DNA of 64,000 nucleotides, from contig CP064981.1 in assembly GCA_016699555.1 (NCBI GenBank), positions 124,001-188,000 on the forward strand, read 5' to 3'. This document shows positions 25,952 through 34,826 of the stretch, one piece after another. The notes below the pieces were generated by a model that made no database searches, was not told where the DNA came from, and saw only the letters and a list, made by a program, of their open reading frames with translations. The number at the start of each line of letters is the position of its first letter. The stretch's first letter is position 1. The stretch is from Candidatus Iainarchaeum sp. (GTDB taxonomy: Archaea > Iainarchaeota > Iainarchaeia > Iainarchaeales > VGJJ01). The translations under genes and the position numbers were made by a program.

Positions 25952-26734
25952 TCAATTCGCATTCGCCAAGGCCGCATCGATAGCGGACTTGAATGAAGCA
26001 TAGGGAAGCGCTCCCACGAGAGGCGTCCCATTGTCGCCGGAACCGATCACGAAACTCGGAGTCCCGGAGACACCCAAGCTCGTGCCTGTCGTATAATCGG
26101 CTTGCACCTTCGCGGCAGTGTCTCCATTATCCAAGCAGGCATTGAATTGCGTTTCATTCAAACCAATCTCTTTGGCATAGCGCTTGAGATCGGGGACATC
26201 AATAGCGGACTGATTCGCGAACATCTTGTCGTGCATCATCCAAAACTTCTCATCTCCGCTCAACGTACGAGCGCATTCGGCGGCTTCGCTGGCTTTCTGA
26301 GCGAAAGGGTGGAAGCTCAAGGGAAAATGCTTGAAGACAATCTTGACCTTTCCCGTATCCACGTAATTCGTCTTAATCTGAGGATAGGCATCACTCACAA
26401 AACGCTGGCAAAAAGGACACTGGAAGTCGGAAAACTCCACAATCGTCACAGGCGCGTTAGGATCCCCCAACATCGCGGAACCGCCCTCTAAATCCTGCAC
26501 GCTAATCGCTACAGGAGCGGGGTCTGTCGTGTCAGGCACAACGGCAGGAGGAACCGTCGTTCCGCCAGTATTGTTGGCCACCACATCCAGGTTAGCCAAA
26601 CCAGCACTCAATGTGTTGGCCGACCACACCATGCTGCCGCCCAAAATAAGCGCTGCGATCAAAATGGAATAAGGCAATAAATTTCCGCTACTCCCGCTCG
26701 CGTGCGAGTGGTGTGCGTGTGTTTCTTCGCTCAT
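25952..26734 (-). CDS. DsbA-family membrane-anchored thiol-disulfide oxidoreductase
   Basis: The 260-residue protein has a His-rich cytoplasmic start (ETHAHHSHASG), one membrane helix (about 21-40) and an external DsbA domain with FSDFQCPFCQRF near residue 108 and the cis-Pro in GVSGTPSFVIG. It probably introduces disulfides into secreted proteins. ATG 26734 with GGAGGAT eight bases upstream is chosen over TTG 26737. The His-rich tail could bind metal. Confidence 0.88.
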   Translation of the reverse strand: MSEETHAHHSHASGSSGNLLPYSILIAALILGGSMVWSANTLSAGLANLDVVANNTGGTTVPPAVVPDTTDPAPVAISVQDLEGGSAMLGDPNAPVTIVEFSDFQCPFCQRFVSDAYPQIKTNYVDTGKVKIVFKHFPLSFHPFAQKASEAAECARTLSGDEKFWMMHDKMFANQSAIDVPDLKRYAKEIGLNETQFNACLDNGDTAAKVQADYTTGTSLGVSGTPSFVIGSGDNGTPLVGALPYASFKSAIDAALANAN

Positions 26735-26895
26735 CAAAAATCCTCCAAATCATTCAACTATCCATGAAAAGCGTCCGACCAGGTTTAAAGATATGCGCAA
26801 ATTCAACGGAAAACTACAAGCAATCAACCAAAAGCAACCAATCACACACGAGGAACGAAACAACCTATAAAAAGCCCAAAAACCCCTTCTCGAGC

Positions 26896-27633
26896 ATGAA
26901 CCGTATCCCTTCCGGCATATTGGGTTTAGACCCCCTCATCGAAGGAGGCCTCCCCGAAGGAAGAAGTTTCCTCGTCTCCGGCGCAACGGGAACCGGCAAA
27001 AGCATCTTCTGCAATCAATTCATCTACAACGGAATCATGCAATACAAGCAGCCCGGCGTGTATGTGACGCTGGATGAAAGACCCAACCTCCTGCGCGAAG
27101 ACATGCTATCATTCGGATGGGACTTGAGAAAAGCAGAAGACGACAACATGCTCGAAATGATCGACGGAAGCATCGCCAAACTAGGACTCCCATCCGACGA
27201 AGAATACTCCATGCAAGCCGGATTCGATTTGGACAAACTCCTGCTCGAAATCATGCGCGCCGTCAGGAGAATCGGCGCCAAACGCCTCGTCATCGACTCC
27301 ATCCCCGCGCTGGGATTCAACTACGAAAACGCCAACGAAGTACGCAAAGCCATCCTCAAAATATCATTCATGCTCGAGCGCACGGGCGTCACCTCCTTGC
27401 TCGTCTCGGAAGTCAACGAAGGAGAAAACGTATTCGGAAAATACGGCGTCGAAGAATATGTGGTGGACGGCGTGTTCGTGCTGCATTACTTAGGATTAGG
27501 AAGCCAGAGCAACCGAACCCTGCACATCCGAAAACTACGCGCGACCCACCATTCTGAGGAGCTGCACCCCATCGAGATTGGGACGAAGGGCATTACGATT
27601 AAGACGATGCAGAGCAGCTTCGGGAACGTATAG
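26896..27633 (+). CDS. Single-domain KaiC/RadA-superfamily ATPase
   Basis: The 245-residue RecA-fold protein has Walker A GATGTGKS at 29-36 and Walker B LVIDS at 131-135, plus the KaiC-type start IPSGILGLDPLIEGGLPEG. Such archaeal proteins often regulate signalling or motility machinery. A TATA box CCTATAAAAA (26864-26873) is 26 bases before the ATG, so the mRNA is probably leaderless. No partner is obvious; lysS follows. Confidence 0.85.
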   Translation: MNRIPSGILGLDPLIEGGLPEGRSFLVSGATGTGKSIFCNQFIYNGIMQYKQPGVYVTLDERPNLLREDMLSFGWDLRKAEDDNMLEMIDGSIAKLGLPSDEEYSMQAGFDLDKLLLEIMRAVRRIGAKRLVIDSIPALGFNYENANEVRKAILKISFMLERTGVTSLLVSEVNEGENVFGKYGVEEYVVDGVFVLHYLGLGSQSNRTLHIRKLRATHHSEELHPIEIGTKGITIKTMQSSFGNV

Positions 27634-27725
27634 CGCGGCAACCAGGGGATAGCCGATAAGCGCTATTTGGAACAACCCCTAAAGGAGCCAAGCGCCTTTT
27701 TAATCCATTCTTGGGGGTCATTGCT

Positions 27726-29207
27726 ATGACTTCATTCGAAGAACTACGCGATAGCAAACTCGCCAAACTCCAAAAAATAAAGGACATGGGAATCAACCCC
27801 TTCCCCTACCGCTATCAGCGCACGCACATGGCTAAAGACATCCACACCACATTCGCGCACCTCGAAAACAATCAAAACTCAGGAACGAAAGCCAACGTCG
27901 CCGGAAAAGTCATGAGCATCCGCGCATTCGGAAAACTCGCATTCCTGGATTTGGTCGACGACAGCGGAAAGATCCAAATCCAATTGAAAGAGGGGACGAC
28001 CCACGAAGACGCATTCAAACTATTCCAGTGCCTCGACACCGGAGACTTCGTCGGCGCCGAAGGCGAAATCATCCGAACGCAACGCGGCGAGATATCCGTG
28101 CTCGCGGACCACCTCACATTCCTGAGCAAATCCATCGCACCCATGCCCGACAAATGGCACGGCGTCTCGGACATCGAAACGCGCTACCGCCAACGCTATC
28201 TCGATATGGTCATGAACCCCGCCACCAAAATGGTATTCATCAACAAATCAAAAGTGCTGCAGGGAATCCGTAAGGTATTGGAAAAACACCAATTCATCGA
28301 AGTCGAAACGCCCATTTTGCAGCCCCAATACGGTGGAGCAAACGCACGGCCATTCAAAACATACTACAACGCCGTCGAACAAGACTGGTTCCTGAGCGTG
28401 GCGCCCGAACTGTATCTCAAGCGACTCATCATCGGAAACATGGAGAAAGTCTACACCATTACCAAGAACTTCCGCAACGAAAGCATGGACCGCACGCACA
28501 ATCCAGAGTTCATCACCATGGAATGCTACCAAGCCTACGCGGACTACAACGACATGATGGATCTTACCGAAGAGATGTTCCGCGAGGCATGCATCCTCAT
28601 CCACGGAAAACCAGAATTCGAAATCAATGGCATCAAGATCGACCTGAGCAAGAAATGGGAACGATTGCCCATGAAAGCGGCCATCAAACGCCACGCCAAC
28701 ATCGACGTCGACGCATTAAGCGACAAGCAACTCATCGAAATACTCGAAAAAGAGCACATCAAGATGGAAGGACCCAAGCTACGCGGGCTCATCATCGCAG
28801 AACTGTTCGGACACTTCGCCGAAAAGAAGTTGATCCAACCCACGCACGTGATCGATCACCCATTCGAAACGACGCCATTGTGCAAAGAACACCGAACCGA
28901 GAAAGGATTCATCGAGCGATTCGAATCATTCATGAACGGGTGGGAAATCTCCAACGCCTACTCCGAGCTGAACGACCCCGTACGCCAACGCGAACTGCTC
29001 GAGAAACAAGCAGCCGAAGGAAGAGCCGGCGGAGAAGAAATGCCAGTGGACGAAGACTTCCTCTTAGCGATGGAATACGGAATGCCTCCCACTGGAGGAT
29101 TAGGAATCGGATTCGATCGCTGGGTCATGCTGCTTACTGGACAATACTCCATCGCGGACGTAATACCATTCCCTGCGTTAAGGCCGAAGAAGGAAGAGAA
29201 GAAGTGA
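27726..29207 (+). CDS. lysS: Lysyl-tRNA synthetase, class II
   Basis: The 493-residue enzyme charges tRNA-Lys. An OB-fold anticodon domain (NVAGKVMSIRAFGKLAFLDLVD, residues about 60-140) is followed by the class II core: motif 2 in ITKNFRNESMDRTHNPEF, and motif 3 GGLGIGFDRWVML near 460. Many archaea use the unrelated class I enzyme, so the class II form is notable. Two tRNA-Lys genes lie 5.4 kb downstream. TATA CCTTTTTAATCC (27695-27706) supports ATG 27726. Confidence 0.95.
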   Translation: MTSFEELRDSKLAKLQKIKDMGINPFPYRYQRTHMAKDIHTTFAHLENNQNSGTKANVAGKVMSIRAFGKLAFLDLVDDSGKIQIQLKEGTTHEDAFKLFQCLDTGDFVGAEGEIIRTQRGEISVLADHLTFLSKSIAPMPDKWHGVSDIETRYRQRYLDMVMNPATKMVFINKSKVLQGIRKVLEKHQFIEVETPILQPQYGGANARPFKTYYNAVEQDWFLSVAPELYLKRLIIGNMEKVYTITKNFRNESMDRTHNPEFITMECYQAYADYNDMMDLTEEMFREACILIHGKPEFEINGIKIDLSKKWERLPMKAAIKRHANIDVDALSDKQLIEILEKEHIKMEGPKLRGLIIAELFGHFAEKKLIQPTHVIDHPFETTPLCKEHRTEKGFIERFESFMNGWEISNAYSELNDPVRQRELLEKQAAEGRAGGEEMPVDEDFLLAMEYGMPPTGGLGIGFDRWVMLLTGQYSIADVIPFPALRPKKEEKK

Positions 29208-29213
29208 AATGAT

Positions 29214-29287
29214 TGGGGTTGGCGTGATTTGAACACGCGACACCCACGTCTTCAGCGTGGTGCTCTCCCAGGCTGAGCTACAACCCC
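29214..29287 (-). tRNA. tRNA-Phe (GAA)
   Basis: The 74-base cloverleaf begins GGGGTTGTAGCTCAGCCTGG and pairs with CAACCCC at the 3' end. The anticodon stem CCACG/CGTGG encloses CTGAAGA, anticodon GAA. The T-arm is GCGTGTTCAAATCACGC. CCA is not encoded. A TATA-like GCTTTATAACC lies about 40 bases upstream on the minus strand. No intron. This is the substrate class for Taw1 (50.2 kb). Confidence 0.96.
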
Positions 29288-29379
29288 GTAACTGCCTGAT
29301 TCTAATCAAAAGGCGGCGAAAAACGGTTATAAAGCCACCCTCTGGCTCGGGTTTAATAGGATTTTCAGCCACTTTTGGA

Positions 29380-29433
29380 ATGAAAATAACCAAATACTAC
29401 TTATGCTGCGACCCGCAAAAAATGCCGGGATAA
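29380..29433 (+). CDS. 17-residue upstream frame ending directly at the next start
   Basis: TATA GGTTTAATAGG (29349-29359) is 26 bases before ATG 29380, the leaderless distance. The frame encodes MKITKYYLCCDPQKMPG and stops with TAA immediately before GTG 29434, in the same frame as the following gene. It may be a leader peptide, or the original N-terminus of a gene interrupted by the stop. Confidence 0.3.
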   Translation: MKITKYYLCCDPQKMPG

Positions 29434-29673
29434 GTGAATGTGGGCCGTGAGCGCTTCGGACAAGAAATCGTCGCGGACATCGAGAAAGAATGGAAGTGGG
29501 TCAAACCAGGCACCTATCCCGAGGCGCACGATAAGATCAAATTCAAAATCGTGAAAAATAAACTCATCTTGCCCGGAATACCGGGACTCAACTGGCTGGC
29601 GAACCGCTCTCAAAAATGGTGGAAAAAAATATTCTACGCGGAAGGCATTCACGTGGAATTAGTTAAAGAATAA
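29434..29673 (+). CDS. Small basic protein of unknown function
   Basis: The product of 79 residues from GTG 29434 (or GTG 29440) is basic and Trp-rich (KEWKWVKPG, NWLANRSQKWWKK). No family is recognised. The GTG directly follows the in-frame TAA of the short upstream frame; GGGA before it is only a weak ribosome site. Translation may depend on termination-reinitiation or stop readthrough. Confidence 0.45.
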   Translation: MNVGRERFGQEIVADIEKEWKWVKPGTYPEAHDKIKFKIVKNKLILPGIPGLNWLANRSQKWWKKIFYAEGIHVELVKE

Positions 29674-29746
29674 GCATTACTATGAGAGTAAATTCAATAA
29701 CTGCACAATAAATAGAAGAAATGTTTATCAACGCGCAATTTCAGGA

Positions 29747-30424
29747 ATGTTCATGCCCATTCTTTCAAAACTCAAGCGTCGCACCAAACAGTTCTTTCGT
29801 GTGAGGGTGATTAAAAGAGATTTTATCGGACAAGGCCATCAAGGAATTGTCCATCGAGTAGAAATCCAAAAACAAGGAAATTCCAAGTCATTCGCGGTCA
29901 AAAAGTTTCACTCCAATTTACTTACGCGGAAATTCCATCAAAGCCATGGTGCATTCGGAAACTATTACCGTTTGAAAGCATTGCAAGCACTGGGATTTCC
30001 CACTGTGCCTGTATTTTTCCCACGGGACAAAAAAAGATTACTGATGGCAGACTTAACTTTAGGCGGTAAAAATAACGTCAATAGCTATGCTGATTTACTA
30101 TACCCATTCAATCACAACGGAACCATTCAAGAAAAACTAAAAGGTTCCACAGATGAAGAACGAAAAGAAGCATTTTTCCAATTTGCAGGAGCAACAAATG
30201 GAAAAGAGTTAACCCATCAGCTTCTGGCACTCGAAAGAAAGGCTGAAAGATTGGGAGTCGGACTTGGAAATTATGAATGCATCATGATTGTCGTTAATCA
30301 AAAAAACAATCAAGGAAAACTCGTCATTGCAGATGCGGGAGAGATTTCAATCCCCAAAAAAATAATTCCTGAAAATATTGTTCCACAACAATATCTCGCA
30401 CGAATAAAACGTGAGTTTATCTGA
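29747..30424 (+). CDS. Divergent protein-kinase-like fold protein
   Basis: The 225-residue product has a glycine-rich loop (IGQGHQGIVHRVEI, about 27-40) and a kinase-style lysine (SFAVKKFH). The later LVIADAGEIS could be the DFG-like metal site, but the usual HxD catalytic loop is replaced by GVGLGNYECIMIVV, so activity is doubtful. The gene is more AT-rich than its neighbours, a sign of recent arrival. TATA-like CAATAAATAG lies at about 29705. Its stop abuts that of the convergent permease gene. ATG 29753 is an alternative start. Confidence 0.5.
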   Translation: MFMPILSKLKRRTKQFFRVRVIKRDFIGQGHQGIVHRVEIQKQGNSKSFAVKKFHSNLLTRKFHQSHGAFGNYYRLKALQALGFPTVPVFFPRDKKRLLMADLTLGGKNNVNSYADLLYPFNHNGTIQEKLKGSTDEERKEAFFQFAGATNGKELTHQLLALERKAERLGVGLGNYECIMIVVNQKNNQGKLVIADAGEISIPKKIIPENIVPQQYLARIKREFI

Positions 30425-31660
30425 TTATTCCGCCCCGCGCAGCGCAACAACGGGATCCATGTTAGCGGCATTGCGCGAGGGAATCAAACCTGAAATCATC
30501 CCCACCAGCATCGAGAAGGCCAGCGCGCCCAAAATGAGCAAGAAATCCAGCTGCACATCCAATGCCAAACCCGAAGAAGTCGCAATAGCACCAATCAAGA
30601 AAGCAAGCCCATACCCCACTAAAACGCCAATCACCCCGCCGGCCAAACCGATTAAGCCCGCCTCCAATAAGAAAAGAGAAAGAATCAACGTGGTCGTCGC
30701 ACCAATGGCCTTCATCACCCCAATCTCTTGCGTGCGCTCAAGGACCGCCATGATCATCGTGTTCATGATCCCGATTCCACCCACTAAAAGAGAAATACTC
30801 GCAACCCCGGCAAGGAACATCTGGAGCAACCCCAACACCGAGCCAATGCTCTCCAAAATCTGCTCGCTCGTGTTCACGACTACTTCCTTCTGATCCTTCC
30901 CATAGCGCTGCTCGAAGATACGCTCGACCTTCGCCTTGGCAGTCGCCACATCATCCTTCGTTTTGGTCCTCACCAACATGAAAATAGGATCGGCATTGGA
31001 ATAGATTTGCTCGAAAGCCTTCAGAGAAATGAAAATCGTATCATTCGTGTTGGGACCGCCCCCAAAAGATTGCGCGCTTTCTTTCGTGATACCAATCACG
31101 CGGAAGGAACGGCCTTCAATCGTGATGCGATCGCGCAAGCGAACATCCTTGTCGAAGAGCTCGCGAGAAACATTGCTACCGATTAGCGCAACAAAACCAT
31201 CTCCTTTCTCCAGGGTCCTCCCTTCCTGCACGTCAAAGAAACCCGAATCCGCAAAACTCTCCCCTTCTGCGGGATCAAAACCAATAATCGCCACCTTGCT
31301 CGTACTCCGAGCGAACTCCACGGTCGCGGAACTCACCACCGGGGCGAGCAAATCAGCCGTCTCGGGAAGATTACGGATTTTCTCCACGTCCGCATCCACG
31401 AAAGTCTTCAAGTTCGTGCCGGATTGACCCGACTCTTGATTTCCACCCGCAACCGCGCCGACCGTAATGAACAAGGTATTGGAACCCAACTGCTCGAACT
31501 GCTTCACAACCGCGTTATTCAATCCAGCACCCAACGAAATCAGCGTCACAATCGAAGCAATCCCAATCACCACTCCCAAAAGCGTGAGATAGGAACGCAG
31601 GCCCTGATGCGTCAGATTGCGCAACGCAAAACGAAACACCTCCAGCCCGATTTGAGACAT
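30425..31660 (-). CDS. MacB/FtsX-type ABC transporter permease
   Basis: The 411-residue protein has an N-terminal membrane helix (LTLLGVVIGIASIVTLISLGAGL), a large external MacB-like periplasmic-type domain, and three C-terminal helices with VGGIGIMNTMIMAVLERTQEIGVMKAIGAT, the FtsX hallmark. It forms an ABC unit with the ATPase at 32.9 kb and the secreted protein between them. MacB-type systems move lipids, peptides or lipoproteins by mechanotransmission. Confidence 0.92.
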   Translation of the reverse strand: MSQIGLEVFRFALRNLTHQGLRSYLTLLGVVIGIASIVTLISLGAGLNNAVVKQFEQLGSNTLFITVGAVAGGNQESGQSGTNLKTFVDADVEKIRNLPETADLLAPVVSSATVEFARSTSKVAIIGFDPAEGESFADSGFFDVQEGRTLEKGDGFVALIGSNVSRELFDKDVRLRDRITIEGRSFRVIGITKESAQSFGGGPNTNDTIFISLKAFEQIYSNADPIFMLVRTKTKDDVATAKAKVERIFEQRYGKDQKEVVVNTSEQILESIGSVLGLLQMFLAGVASISLLVGGIGIMNTMIMAVLERTQEIGVMKAIGATTTLILSLFLLEAGLIGLAGGVIGVLVGYGLAFLIGAIATSSGLALDVQLDFLLILGALAFSMLVGMISGLIPSRNAANMDPVVALRGAE

Positions 31661-31684
31661 AGTTGAATACCTGCCGGCAGACAG

Positions 31685-32920
31685 CTACTTCGCCTTCCCG
31701 TTTGTAGGCTTGCGGAAGCGGAAGTACCACACGCCCACAATGATCACTATTACGGCAATCACCAACGGCAAAGGAAAACCATCCCCGTTCTGTTGAGCTA
31801 ACTCCGAAGGAGAGAACACGCGCACAGGAACCGTCCTCTCGACCGTCTGCTCATCGCCGAACGCATTCTGGAAAACCAATGTAATCACCGCATCATGCAA
31901 ACCCGGAGACGCATCCGGAGAGACCTTTCCCTCCAACGTAATCGAATCAAAATCATCCGATTCGATGGTGCCGATGAAGAAGTCTTTCTTGGACAGATCC
32001 ATCCAATCCGCTTCCGCATGGACCTCTAACAGCTTCGCAGCGCCCAAGCCCGTATTGAACATGTCGATCGTGATGGCGGCCGCATTCCCCGGAGTGGGAG
32101 CCGTATCGTACTTGGAAACAGAAACCCCCAATTGCGCCTCCGCAACCACTTTCAGACCCACATAGTCGGTCGAAGCATAATTCGTCTTGTTGGAATCATA
32201 GAAAGACATCGTAATGGGAACGAAATAAGGCTTGCTCGTCGCAGAAGGATTAACCAAAATAGGCAAGTGAATCATCACCATCTCGCCCGGCGACAAACGA
32301 GGCAAATAAGCGAATGCCGCACCCAATGGGAAGATATCGCGCTCCACCACTGCGCCCGTGCTCGTAACCGTACGGTCTTCGCCCACCCCTATCGTCACAT
32401 CTTGCGCCGTCGAACTGCCGATGTTCTTTACCTGCAGACTCAACTCCGAACTCTGACCCACTCCCACCGAGGTAGGAGTCGAAGAGACCACCGCCAGAAT
32501 GGGCTGGCGAGCAATCACATTGATCACAAACTCCAGCTTGCCGCCGGGCTTGCCGGCAGGCCCCACTTGGATCGAAACAGGATACGCGCCATCCAACGCA
32601 GCCGCATCCACTTGCACATTATATTTCACGGTAACCGTCTGGAAGCCCGGTACCGTACCCAAATCACGAACAGGGGAATCCTGCGGATCCAACGAGAAAG
32701 GGAAATCGGTCGCAGCGCCATCCCCGCGCAGCGTCAAAACAGCCTGTGCATTCGGAACAGGAAGCTGCGAAGAATTCGCGATGAAAGCCGTGATCGTCAC
32801 ATAACTCCCAGGCACGGCGGGAGAAGGATCGATGTTCACCGACGACACCGTCAGCGACTGCGCATGCACCGCAACGGCAAAAAACAATACACCCAAAAAA
32901 ACCAACAACAGCTTATTCAT
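31685..32920 (-). CDS. Secreted CARDB/S-layer-like protein of the ABC system
   Basis: The 411-residue product has a signal peptide (cleaved near VHAQ), two or three Ig-like CARDB/COG1361 domains (VSSVNIDPSPAVPGSYVTITAFI; VVSSTPTSVGVGQSSELSLQVKNIG; LGVSVSKYDTAPTPGNAAAI) and a C-terminal membrane helix (PLPLVIAVIVIIVGVWYF) with a basic tail. It overlaps the ATPase gene by ATGA. It probably acts as the external partner of the transporter, in the place of MacA in bacteria. Confidence 0.8.
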   Translation of the reverse strand: MNKLLLVFLGVLFFAVAVHAQSLTVSSVNIDPSPAVPGSYVTITAFIANSSQLPVPNAQAVLTLRGDGAATDFPFSLDPQDSPVRDLGTVPGFQTVTVKYNVQVDAAALDGAYPVSIQVGPAGKPGGKLEFVINVIARQPILAVVSSTPTSVGVGQSSELSLQVKNIGSSTAQDVTIGVGEDRTVTSTGAVVERDIFPLGAAFAYLPRLSPGEMVMIHLPILVNPSATSKPYFVPITMSFYDSNKTNYASTDYVGLKVVAEAQLGVSVSKYDTAPTPGNAAAITIDMFNTGLGAAKLLEVHAEADWMDLSKKDFFIGTIESDDFDSITLEGKVSPDASPGLHDAVITLVFQNAFGDEQTVERTVPVRVFSPSELAQQNGDGFPLPLVIAVIVIIVGVWYFRFRKPTNGKAK

Positions 32921-33642
32921 TTGTAATCCCCCTTCGCTTTTTCTTTCGTCTTGCGCACTTTCTCGCTCGACTGGATAAGACCATCCTTGATATGGATGAT
33001 ACGCTCCGCGCGCTCTGCTACGTATCTCTCATGCGTGACCATTAAAATGGTCTTGCCTTCTTTTTTGTTCAATTCATCGATCATATTCAGGATCGTCGCA
33101 CCCGACTGCGAATCCAGGTTACCGGTAGGCTCATCCGCCACGATCACATCCGGATCCGTCGCCAGCGCACGCGCGATCGCCACACGCTGGCGTTGCCCCC
33201 CGGATAGTTCGGTAGGGCGGTGGTGCAGACGATCCCCTAATCCCACACTGATCAACGTCCTCGCCGCGATTTCCCTACGCTCCTCCTCCGAAATGCCCTG
33301 GAACCAGAGGGGCAACATCACATTCTCCAAAGCCGTCAAACGATTAATCAAATGAAAAGACTGGAAAACAAAACCAATCGTCTTCCCGCGCACATGCGCG
33401 AGCGCATTATCATCCATCTCCGAAATCTTCTTCCCATCGATCAGGATCTCCCCGCGCGTCGGACGCAATAGGCCCGAAAGCACATCCAAAAGTGTCGTCT
33501 TACCCGAACCGGAAGGACCCGTGATGGAGACGAACTCCCCGCGCTTGATCTGTACATCCACGCCCTTCAACACGTGCACGGGAACCTCGCCCAATTCATA
33601 GGTCTTCGTGACATTGCGCGCCTCGATTACAAAGTCAGACAT
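32917..33642 (-). CDS. ABC transporter ATP-binding protein (MacB/LolD type)
   Basis: The 241-residue ATPase has Walker A GPSGSGKTT near residue 39, the signature ELSGGQRQRVAIARALATDPD near 140 and Walker B VIVADEPTGNLDS, matching the LolD/MacB class. ATG 33642 is used; the TTG six codons upstream is unlikely. TATA GCATTTATAATC (33668-33680) is 28 bases upstream. First gene of a three-gene transporter operon. Confidence 0.94.
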   Translation of the reverse strand: MSDFVIEARNVTKTYELGEVPVHVLKGVDVQIKRGEFVSITGPSGSGKTTLLDVLSGLLRPTRGEILIDGKKISEMDDNALAHVRGKTIGFVFQSFHLINRLTALENVMLPLWFQGISEEERREIAARTLISVGLGDRLHHRPTELSGGQRQRVAIARALATDPDVIVADEPTGNLDSQSGATILNMIDELNKKEGKTILMVTHERYVAERAERIIHIKDGLIQSSEKVRKTKEKAKGDYK

Positions 33643-33689
33643 ATCGGATACCCAATACAAGAGTGATTATAAATGCACCCAGGAAACGA

Positions 33690-33884
33690 CTACTTCCGCG
33701 CCGGGATGATGATCCAGGCAAGGATGTAGGCGATAATCCCAATGCCCCAAAACAACGAAGCAACCACCCAGATCAGGCGAATCACGACAGGGTCGACACC
33801 CAAGTATTCCGCGATGCCACCGCATACTCCACCCAACACCTTATCGGTCGAAGAACGATACAAACGCTTGATCGGTTTAGCCAT
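33690..33884 (-). CDS. PspC-domain small membrane protein
   Basis: The 64-residue product is a single PspC domain: KRLYRSSTDKVLGGVCGGIAEYLGVDP followed by a membrane helix pair (IRLIWVVASLFWGIGIIAYILAWIIIP). PspC proteins sense or protect membrane stress. Confidence 0.9.
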   Translation of the reverse strand: MAKPIKRLYRSSTDKVLGGVCGGIAEYLGVDPVVIRLIWVVASLFWGIGIIAYILAWIIIPARK

Positions 33885-33936
33885 AAAGAAAAAGGCATCG
33901 GCAGAGTTTAAGAATCAGACCCTGCCAGCCAAAAAA

Positions 33937-34497
33937 TTATTCTACTTCCAAGCGCTGCGACTCGGATTTTTGTGCGGTCTTTTTAGGGATGGAAATGCGC
34001 AGCAGCCCATTCTCGAACTTTGCACGCGCCTTTGTAGTATCCACGTTATGGGGTAAGGAGTAGGAACGGTAGAATGAAGAATAGCTGCGCGAGAAAGTCG
34101 AGGCATCCTTTTCATTCCCACGCTGCTCCGCATTCTTGTGTGCGCGCACCTCCAATACGTTCTCATTGAAATGGAGCTGAATATCTTTCTTATCCATTCC
34201 CGGCAGAGCAATCTCCGCCTTCACTTCCGTGGGAGTCTCATACAACTCCGAGCGAGAAGAAAATAACTCGCGCGAAAGAGGATAATTCGAAAAAGGGCTC
34301 ATGAGCGAGCGCGAAAAGAAACTATCACCGAAAAACGCCTCGTGCATCCGATCCATCTGCTCCTGCATGCGATGCATCTCATCCCAGACGGAAGGCACAC
34401 CACCGCGCATCACGGGAAGCCGCCCCTCGTTGTGTGCGGGCACGTCGCGTAAGCGAGTGGGTTTATTGGATTTCGGTTTTGATTTTGCTTTTCCCAT
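33937..34497 (-). CDS. hsp20: Small heat-shock protein Hsp20
   Basis: The 186-residue chaperone has an alpha-crystallin domain from about residue 85 (EVKAEIALPGMDKKDIQLHFNENVLEVRA ... FYRSYSLPHNVDTTKARAKFENGLLRISIPK). The N-terminal arm is Met- and Ser-rich, preceded by a basic stretch MGKAKSKPKSNKPTRLRD. ATG 34497 has GAGGTGATG at good distance; 34503 is the alternative. It holds unfolding proteins under stress. Confidence 0.92.
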   Translation of the reverse strand: MGKAKSKPKSNKPTRLRDVPAHNEGRLPVMRGGVPSVWDEMHRMQEQMDRMHEAFFGDSFFSRSLMSPFSNYPLSRELFSSRSELYETPTEVKAEIALPGMDKKDIQLHFNENVLEVRAHKNAEQRGNEKDASTFSRSYSSFYRSYSLPHNVDTTKARAKFENGLLRISIPKKTAQKSESQRLEVE

Positions 34498-34569
34498 CAG
34501 CATCACCTCAAAAACAATTGAATAATCGCTACGCAAAACGAGAATAAAAAAATGAATGGAAAAATAGAA

Positions 34570-34643
34570 CGAGGCCGGAGGGATTTGAACCCTCGACAGT
34601 CTGCTTAAGAGGCAGATACTCTACCAGGCTGAGCTACGGCCCC
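34570..34643 (-). tRNA. tRNA-Lys (CTT)
   Basis: The 74-base cloverleaf begins GGGGCCGTAGCTCAGCCTGG, has anticodon stem TCTGC/GCAGA around CTCTTAA (anticodon CTT), T-arm GAGGGTTCAAATCCCTC and acceptor GGGGCCG/CGGCCTC with one G-T pair. Discriminator G, no encoded CCA. Confidence 0.95.
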
Positions 34644-34665
34644 ATTTTTGAGTAGTGGGACTACT

Positions 34666-34750
34666 GCGAACGTGCATTCGCAACTTCTTTTTCGAAATTG
34701 GGTGTCGCGCAAGCGATACCCATTCTCGCAGCGGCCAGCCGAAACTGGCC
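34666..34750. repeat. Three hairpins between the tRNA-Lys genes
   Basis: TGCGAA/TTCGCA (near 34666-34683), GGGTGTCGC/GCGATACCC with GCAA loop (34700-34721) and GGCCAG/CTGGCC with CCGAAA loop (34733-34750). The middle one matches the minus strand of 1957-1983 at 25 of 27 positions, so it is a dispersed element. It may help process or terminate the tRNA transcripts. Confidence 0.55.
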
Positions 34751-34752
34751 AA

Positions 34753-34826
34753 CGAGGCTAGTGGGATTTGAACCCACGGCACACGGATTAAAAGTCCGCT
34801 GCTCTACCAGGCTGAGCTATAGCCCC
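34753..34826 (-). tRNA. tRNA-Lys (TTT)
   Basis: The 74-base cloverleaf begins GGGGCTATAGCTCAGCCTGG, with anticodon stem GCGGA/TCCGT around CTTTTAA (anticodon TTT), T-arm GTGGGTTCAAATCCCAC and discriminator G. It is in tandem with tRNA-Lys (CTT). Confidence 0.95.
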
